Shown here in pieces: positions 12,556 through 13,967 of a DNA stretch of 13,967 nt (positions are counted from its first letter, which is position 1; each line of letters starts with the position of its first letter). The notes under the pieces are model-generated. The model had not been told where the DNA came from and did no database searches. It worked only from the letters and a program-made list of their open reading frames with translations. This DNA is from Actinomycetes bacterium (GTDB lineage Bacteria; Actinomycetota; Actinomycetes; Actinomycetales; Cellulomonadaceae). The DNA lies in the NCBI GenBank assembly GCA_023424135.1, contig JAFAEH010000227.1:1-13967 (forward strand). Reading direction: 5' to 3'. The position numbers and the translations under genes were made by a program.

Positions 12556-13679
12556 CCACGACCACCCCGGCCCCCGCGGCCGCCCCTGCGGTCCGCACCT
12601 GGACCCTCACCTGGCACGGTGTGCGCACGGTCGCGGCGCTCGAGCTGCGTCAGCGCGTGCGCTCGTCGCGCTGGAAGACCGCGCTCGTCGTGTGGTTCGT
12701 CGTCGTCGCGGCGATCACGCTCCTCGCCGTCGGCGCACTGACCTGGGTCGGCGGGTACGACGGTGGCGGTGAGGACCGCGGCGTGACCCTCTTCGCCCTC
12801 GTCTCGGCCCTCGTCCTCGGCCTCGGCCTGCTCGTCACCCCGACGCTCACGTCCACCGCCGTCAACGGCGACCGGACCGCGGGCACGCTCGCGACGCTGC
12901 AGGTCACGCTCCTGTCCCCCGTCGAGATCGCGCTGGGCAAGCTGCTCGCGGCGTGGCTGAGCGCGTGCGCGTTCCTCGTGGTGAGCCTGCCGTTCTACGT
13001 CATCGGGCTCGTCCTGGGCGGCGTGCCCCTGGCGACCCTGCCGCGCGTGCTCGCGCTGACCGCGCTGCTGCTCGTCGCGGTCTGCGGCATGGGCCTGGGC
13101 TGGTCGACGCTCGCGGCCCGGCCCGCGGGGTCGACCGTGCTCACGTTCGTCACCGTCGCGGCCCTGACCGTGTTCACGCCGATCTTCTTCGGCCTGACGT
13201 TCCCGTTCCTGTCGACGACCCAGCAGGTGCAGGTCTACGGCGTGCCCGACTCGTACTGGCAGTCGATGTCCGAGCCGGACGAGGACGGGAACTTCCCCGA
13301 CCCCGACCCGGTGTGCGAGCTGTCGGTGCAGACACGCGCCGTCGCGCACACCGAGCGCACGTGGTGGCTGCTGGCGGTCAACCCGTTCGTCGTCGTCGCC
13401 GACGGTGCGCTGCCCGGCCACGGGGACGGCTCGGGGTCCGCGGTCGACGGCATCCACGGCGCGACGCAGTCGCTGCGGAACCTGCGCCTCGGCGCTCCCG
13501 AGGTGCAGGACGAGTGCTGGGTGGACGACGTCGCGTCCACGGACGCACGGGACGCCGGTCCGCTGTGGCCGTTCGGCCTCGCGGTGAACCTGCTGCTCGG
13601 CGCGGGCGGCTTCGTCCTGGCGGTGCGTCGTCTGCGCATCCCGCAGCGCACGCTCGCCCGGGGCACCCGCGTCGCCTGA
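12552..13679 (+). CDS. ABC-2-type transporter permease
   Basis: 375 aa, starting at ATG 12552, coupled to the ATPase by ATGA. Seen: a cytoplasmic N-terminus with ALELRQRVRSSRWK (29-42), then about six membrane segments (44-66, 79-100, 134-157, 165-184, 195-218 and 340-358). The ABC-2 hallmark NGDRTAGTLATLQVTLLSPVEIALGK (105-130) lies between segments two and three. A long loop (about 219-338) between the last two segments is probably extracellular; it carries Cys255 and Cys322, which could form a disulfide, and is acidic. It forms an exporter with the ATPase. Substrate cannot be told; such exporters handle drugs, lipids, peptides or polysaccharides. The gene is followed by the tandem repeat array. 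Confidence 0.9.
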   Translation: MTTTTPAPAAAPAVRTWTLTWHGVRTVAALELRQRVRSSRWKTALVVWFVVVAAITLLAVGALTWVGGYDGGGEDRGVTLFALVSALVLGLGLLVTPTLTSTAVNGDRTAGTLATLQVTLLSPVEIALGKLLAAWLSACAFLVVSLPFYVIGLVLGGVPLATLPRVLALTALLLVAVCGMGLGWSTLAARPAGSTVLTFVTVAALTVFTPIFFGLTFPFLSTTQQVQVYGVPDSYWQSMSEPDEDGNFPDPDPVCELSVQTRAVAHTERTWWLLAVNPFVVVADGALPGHGDGSGSAVDGIHGATQSLRNLRLGAPEVQDECWVDDVASTDARDAGPLWPFGLAVNLLLGAGGFVLAVRRLRIPQRTLARGTRVA

Positions 13680-13711
13680 CGTGACCGACCGCTCTCCCGG
13701 CGCACCCCACC

Positions 13712-13933
13712 CAGGGCGTGAGAGAGCAACTCGATCGCTCTCTCACGCCACGAGCAGACCCCCAGGGCGTGAGAGAGCAACTCGATCGCCCCCTCACGCC
13801 ACGAGCAGCCCCACCAGGGCATGAGAGAGCAACTGGATCGCCCCCTCACGCCACGAGCAGTCCCACCAGGGCATGAGAGAGCAACTGGATCGCTCTCCCA
13901 CGCCCCGAGCAGACGCTCGCACGCCACGAGCAG
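13712..13933. repeat. Tandem array of four 51-52 base palindromic units plus a partial fifth
   Basis: Units begin CAGGGC at 13712, 13763, 13815 and 13867 and end CACGAGCAG or CCCGAGCAG; a remnant follows at 13917-13933. Unit one forms a perfect 13-bp stem, GGCGTGAGAGAGC (13715-13727) with 13737-13749, loop AACTCGATC. Later units carry changes in one arm or the other that weaken the stem. The first hairpin lies 35 bases after the permease stop and could act as terminator. Confidence 0.85.
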
Positions 13934-13934
13934 A

Positions 13935-13967
13935 CCCCCCCCCCCCGGGCGGGGGGGGGGGGGGGGG
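13935..13967. other. C12 / G17 homopolymer at window edge
   Basis: Twelve C (13935-13946), GGGC, then seventeen G to the last base. Nothing else in the window looks like this. It is most likely a sequencing or assembly artefact at a contig end beside the repeat array. Confidence 0.6.

Noticed and set aside
13712..13933. CRISPR array
   Set aside because: The whole 51-52 base unit is repeated with no unique spacers, each unit is itself a palindrome, and no cas gene is nearby.

Overview
The base composition is very GC-rich, with GTG starts and stop/start overlaps. The gene content is a secreted cutinase, a family 2 carbohydrate-binding protein with a Pro-Thr linker, a lysC-asd pair, and a DUF4395-thioredoxin pair. 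This points to a high-GC actinobacterium, most like a plant-polymer-degrading member of the Cellulomonas group. That assignment is an inference from gene content, not from a marker gene.

Left part (1-4635, + strand): a compact, translationally coupled block. After the 3' end of an unrecognised gene come a MoaA-like radical SAM enzyme, an AroB-like sugar-phosphate cyclase, a PPK2-type kinase and a SagB-type FMN dehydrogenase. The last four are joined by ATGA, GTGA and TGATG overlaps. I know of no pathway with this set, and it is the best candidate in the window for an undescribed biosynthetic system. It looks like it builds a cyclised, phosphorylated and oxidised small molecule or modified peptide. 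The operon continues off the left edge, so it is only partly visible.

Middle part (4636-9898): a 218-base upstream region with GTNAC repeats spaced in helical turns precedes a secreted cutinase carrying an extra C-terminal Cys-bounded module. A nested inverted repeat and a strong hairpin separate it from the convergent lysC-asd operon (aspartate pathway, - strand). lysC has a well-placed internal ribosome binding site for a separate beta subunit, as in Corynebacterium glutamicum. Divergent from lysC is a secreted CBM2 / Pro-Thr linker / beta-sandwich protein (possibly Cip1-like), closed by a long hairpin.

Right part (9899-13967): on the - strand, a membrane-anchored thioredoxin-like protein and a DUF4395 membrane protein, probably a redox pair. 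Diverging from them is an ABC exporter operon: an ATPase with an unusual disordered N-terminal extension, and an ABC-2-type permease. The ATPase seems to be transcribed leaderless behind a direct/inverted repeat that looks like an operator. The window ends in four tandem copies of a 51-52 base hairpin-bearing repeat related to the hairpin at 9799-9846, then C and G homopolymers that look like a contig-end artefact. No tRNA, rRNA, transposase or CRISPR array was seen.
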